Shown: positions 6,321 to 6,889 of the stretch, one piece after another
How the letters are laid out: every line of letters begins with the position of its first letter
Position numbering within the stretch: position 1 is the first letter of the stretch
Source: Nanobdellati archaeon
GTDB taxonomy: Archaea > B1Sed10-29 > WALL01 > WAMD01
Reading direction: 5' to 3'
Length of the DNA: 6,889 nucleotides
Assembly: GCA_015522495.1 (NCBI GenBank)
Contig: WAMD01000023.1
Coordinates: 1-6,889, forward strand
Notes under the pieces: model-generated
Databases searched by the model: none
What the model was told of the DNA's origin: nothing
The model's input: the letters and a program-made list of their open reading frames with translations, nothing else
Position numbers and translations under genes: made by a program

Positions 6321-6338
6321 TCTACCCTCCTGCAACCA
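6321..6338. repeat. Repeat module A, copy in the tRNA-Trp intron
   Basis: TCTACCCTCCTGCAACCA on the plus strand matches 6545-6562 in 17 of 18 positions. Confidence 0.65.
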
Positions 6339-6462
6339 GGGGAAGAGGGAATCGCCAATTCCTCCTCAGCATACCACTTAATTTCAGCTCCAAAAGGACT
6401 CTGGAGCCACTTGTGCTGCCAAGCTACACCACGACCCCTTGCACTTATTTTTAACTCCACTA

Positions 6463-6472
6463 GATATAAAAG
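6463..6472 (-). promoter_or_regulatory. TATA-like box for tRNA-Trp
   Basis: CTTTTATATC on the minus strand is centred about 30 bp before the first base of mature tRNA-Trp. That allows the usual TATA distance to a transcription start a few bases upstream of the tRNA. Confidence 0.6.
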
Positions 6473-6488
6473 TTTGTGACAATTATTA

Positions 6489-6510
6489 TGGACCCGCCGG
6501 GATTTGAACA
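6489..6510 (-). tRNA. Orphan tRNA 3' end (T loop, T-stem 3' strand, acceptor 3' strand)
   Basis: The minus strand reads G-TTCAAAT-CCCGG-CGGGTCC-A: G53, T loop, 3' strand of the T stem, 3' strand of the acceptor stem and discriminator A. The 5' strand of the T stem should read CCGGG, but the five bases present are CTCTG, which pair at only three of five positions. No GGACCCG acceptor 5' strand exists anywhere nearby on either strand, so no complete tRNA can be drawn. Possible explanations are the 3' half of a split (trans-spliced) tRNA, a tRNA with an intron in the T arm whose 5' part lies elsewhere, or a 3' fragment left by an element that integrated at a tRNA gene. The sequence does not decide among them. 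Confidence 0.55.
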
Positions 6511-6524
6511 GAGGAGACACCTAC

Positions 6525-6536
6525 AGAGGGACCACC
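6525..6536. repeat. Repeat module C, copy next to the orphan tRNA 3' end
   Basis: AGAGGGACCACC is the partner of 6265-6276. In both segments this module comes first in plus-strand order. Confidence 0.5.
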
Positions 6537-6544
6537 TACGGCTT

Positions 6545-6562
6545 TCTACCCCCCTGCAACCA
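6545..6562. repeat. Repeat module A, copy next to the orphan tRNA 3' end
   Basis: TCTACCCCCCTGCAACCA is the partner of 6321-6338. Here it precedes module B, whereas in the intron it follows it. Confidence 0.65.
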
Positions 6563-6576
6563 CTTCTATCCTCTTC

Positions 6577-6589
6577 CCTTCCAGGAACC
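6577..6589. repeat. Repeat module B, copy next to the orphan tRNA 3' end
   Basis: CCTTCCAGGAACC is identical to 6307-6319. Confidence 0.6.
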
Positions 6590-6605
6590 ACTCATAATCC
6601 CATCA

Positions 6606-6626
6606 CATGTGGCACAAGGCCACATG
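6606..6626 (-). repeat. 8-bp perfect hairpin directly behind tRNA-Arg
   Basis: CATGTGGC (6606-6613) and GCCACATG (6619-6626) are perfect inverted repeats with a five-base loop. They start three bases past the 3' end of tRNA-Arg in the transcribed direction. No T run follows, so it is not a classical terminator. It may instead guide 3' processing or separate tRNA-Arg from the RNA downstream. Confidence 0.5.
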
Positions 6627-6629
6627 AAG

Positions 6630-6719
6630 CGGGCACGGAGGGATTTGAACCCTCGATCGCCGGCTTTCCCCCCGCAAGGATAGGAGGCCGGTGCCTTATC
6701 CTGGCTAGGCTACGTGCCC
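6630..6719 (-). tRNA. trnR: tRNA-Arg (anticodon CCT) with a 15-nt intron
   Basis: The exons fold into acceptor GGGCACG/CGTGCCC, D arm GCCT/AGGC, anticodon stem CCGGC/GCCGG and T arm GAGGG-TTCAAAT-CCCTC, with a five-base variable loop (CGATC) and discriminator G. CCA is not encoded. Loop bases C32-T33-C34-C35-T36-A37 and A38 give anticodon CCT, which reads the AGG codon. The intron occupies minus 6680-6666 at the canonical 37/38 position. The junctions form a bulge-helix-bulge with central helix CTCC/GGGG (one T-G pair), bulges TAT and AAA, and a minimal CC/GG inner helix closed by TTGC, so most of the intron lies within the splicing motif itself. A TATA-like box is centred about 31 bp upstream, almost the same spacing as for tRNA-Trp. 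Confidence 0.93.
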
Positions 6720-6745
6720 ACGGCTTTAGTTTATTATGAGAACTA

Positions 6746-6754
6746 ATTTAAAAT
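6746..6754 (-). promoter_or_regulatory. TATA-like box for tRNA-Arg
   Basis: ATTTTAAAT on the minus strand is centred 31 bp before the first base of tRNA-Arg. The orphan tRNA 3' end downstream has no clear promoter of its own and might be read through from here. Confidence 0.5.
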
Positions 6755-6810
6755 GATTACTTAAGAATATAATAACAGTAACCGATCATAGGTTAAATTC
6801 GGTTTCTATT

Positions 6811-6819
6811 TTTATTATA
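6811..6819 (+). promoter_or_regulatory. TATA-like box for the gene starting at 6840
   Basis: TTTATTATA is centred 25 nt before the ATG at 6840, and no Shine-Dalgarno site precedes that ATG. This again fits a leaderless transcript. Confidence 0.45.
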
Positions 6820-6839
6820 CAAACTACTAAAGTAGCCAT

Positions 6840-6889
6840 ATGAAAATGAAGTATGTAAGGGTAAGAACAGTAAATGGAGAACCTATTGC
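6840..6889 (+). CDS. Start of an unidentified protein gene, cut by the window end
   Basis: Only 16 full codons are visible (MKMKYVRVRTVNGEPI), too few to name the product. The case for a real gene is the AT-rich upstream region with a TATA-like box at leaderless spacing and a frame open to the window edge. A second ATG at 6846 is an alternative start. The gene diverges from the tRNA-Arg unit, with promoters for both directions in the 120-bp gap. Confidence 0.5.
   Translation, partial: MKMKYVRVRTVNGEPI

Larger units (their letters stand above)
6264..6365 (-). other. Structured insertion inside the tRNA-Trp intron guide RNA
   Basis: About 102 nt separate the D box of the C39 guide from the C-type box of the C34 guide. 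The ends pair as GAGGAA (plus 6266-6271) with TTCCTC (6359-6364), which would hold the two boxes together in a kink-turn-like arrangement. Inside are two further hairpins: GGAAACC/GGTTTCC (6282-6288 with 6296-6302, a perfect 7 bp) and AGAGGG/CCCTCT on opposite sides of 6318-6349 (6 bp). No plausible protein is encoded. Three of its sequence modules recur in 6525-6589. Confidence 0.5.
6211..6400 (-). ncRNA. tRNA-Trp intron carrying a box C/D-like dual methylation guide
   Basis: On the minus strand, a 10-base antisense (6380-6371, TAAGTGGTAT) is followed one base later by box D CTGA (6369-6366). The fifth base before the box pairs with C39 of the tRNA. A degenerate C-type box, GAGCTGA (6390-6384), precedes it. 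Farther on, a C-type box GTGACGA (6263-6257) is followed after exactly 12 bases by GGGA (6244-6241), a poor D-type box. The antisense between them (6255-6248, ACTCTGGA) places C34 opposite the fifth base before it. This is the known logic of archaeal pre-tRNA-Trp introns that guide methylation at 34 and 39. Weak points are the degenerate C-type box at 6390 and the GGGA box. Between the two halves lies an insertion of about 100 nt. Confidence 0.7.
6176..6438 (-). tRNA. trnW: tRNA-Trp (anticodon CCA) with a 190-nt intron
   Basis: The folded exons give acceptor GGGGTCG/CGACCCC, D stem GTGT/GCAC, anticodon stem AGTGG/CCACT with loop CTCCAGA (anticodon CCA at minus 6404-6402), and T arm CTGGG-TTCAAAT-CCCAG. 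The discriminator is A at 6176, and CCA is not encoded. The exons are 6438-6401 and 6210-6176; the intron is 6400-6211, at the canonical position 37/38. The junctions form a textbook bulge-helix-bulge: central helix CTCC/GGAG, three-base bulges AGA and ATA, and a short GTC/GAC inner helix. Cuts at AG^A and AT^A restore G37-A38 exactly. The variable loop is only four bases (TAGC). A TATA-like box lies about 30 bp upstream and a T-rich terminator follows. Confidence 0.93.
6511..6600 (-). other. Structured segment abutting the orphan tRNA 3' end, related to the tRNA-Trp intron insertion
   Basis: This G/A-rich stretch (minus strand) lies directly upstream of the orphan tRNA 3' end. It shares three modules with the tRNA-Trp intron insertion (see the paired repeats). 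AGAGGA (plus 6510-6515) can pair with TCCTCT (6569-6574), closing a loop that ends beside the T loop of the fragment. No convincing promoter or reading frame is seen within it. Confidence 0.4.

Noticed and set aside
6388..6405. TGGAG followed by CTGA at the start of the intron as a second guide for position 34
   Set aside because: The complementarity to CTCCA is only five bases and the spacing rule would point to A36, not C34.
6681..6686. Reading the tRNA-Arg loop as a TCC anticodon (Gly)
   Set aside because: Position 33 must be T. With T at 6685 the anticodon is CCT, and the bulge-helix-bulge cuts give a 7-base loop only in that frame.
6489..6719. Calling the region a confirmed integrated element with an attachment site
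   Set aside because: There is a tRNA 3' fragment but no integrase gene, no second fragment and no intact parent tRNA in the window. It stays one of three hypotheses.
6175..6739. Several open frames of 68-87 codons on both strands over the tRNA block
   Set aside because: They run through tRNA stems and intron sequence, and their peptides (such as GFEPR and GFEPS) are translations of the T arm. The RNA reading explains the sequence fully.

Overview
This window reads as archaeal chromosomal DNA, most likely from a thermophile. The evidence is tRNA genes with canonical bulge-helix-bulge introns and no encoded CCA, AT-rich TATA-like boxes about 25-27 nt upstream of start codons that have no leader, a family-4 iron-sulfur uracil-DNA glycosylase, a two-CxxC protein disulfide oxidoreductase and an archaeal-type split MgtE transporter. 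A box C/D guide inside the tRNA-Trp intron is best known from Euryarchaeota, which leans the assignment that way. I cannot name the lineage from sequence alone.

Layout. Positions 1-273 hold the end of an unrecognised small or truncated gene. A HAD-family phosphatase follows (367-1089). Next is a two-gene unit: a DUF134/COG1342 putative DNA-binding protein whose stop codon overlaps the start of a COG1237 metallo-beta-lactamase-fold hydrolase (1143-2155). A family-4 uracil-DNA glycosylase runs convergently into that hydrolase (2142-2741, minus). It diverges from a five-gene plus-strand run (2789-6079) at a nearly symmetric TATA-like element. That run encodes two half-size MgtE-type cation permeases, a PhoU/TrkA-C regulatory protein, thioredoxin reductase and protein disulfide oxidoreductase. 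Overlapping stop/start codons and short gaps with Shine-Dalgarno sites suggest one transcription unit that combines divalent-cation transport with an NADPH-driven disulfide system.

The last 0.8 kb is minus-strand tRNA territory. It contains tRNA-Arg(CCT) with a 15-nt intron, an 8-bp hairpin directly behind it, an orphan tRNA 3' end with no matching 5' half in the window, and tRNA-Trp(CCA) with a 190-nt intron. The Trp intron carries two antisense elements placed to guide 2'-O-methylation of C34 and C39 on the unspliced precursor. An unusual insertion of about 100 nt sits between its two box pairs. Three modules of that insertion recur, in a different order, next to the orphan tRNA 3' end. This RNA region is the most unusual part of the window. 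A further protein gene starts at 6840 and runs off the end.

No gene-free stretch exceeds 300 bases. The longest gaps (274-366, 6080-6175 and 6720-6839) hold promoters, a T-rich terminator and, in the second, a short coding-like stretch without a normal start. I saw no CRISPR array, transposase or replication origin.
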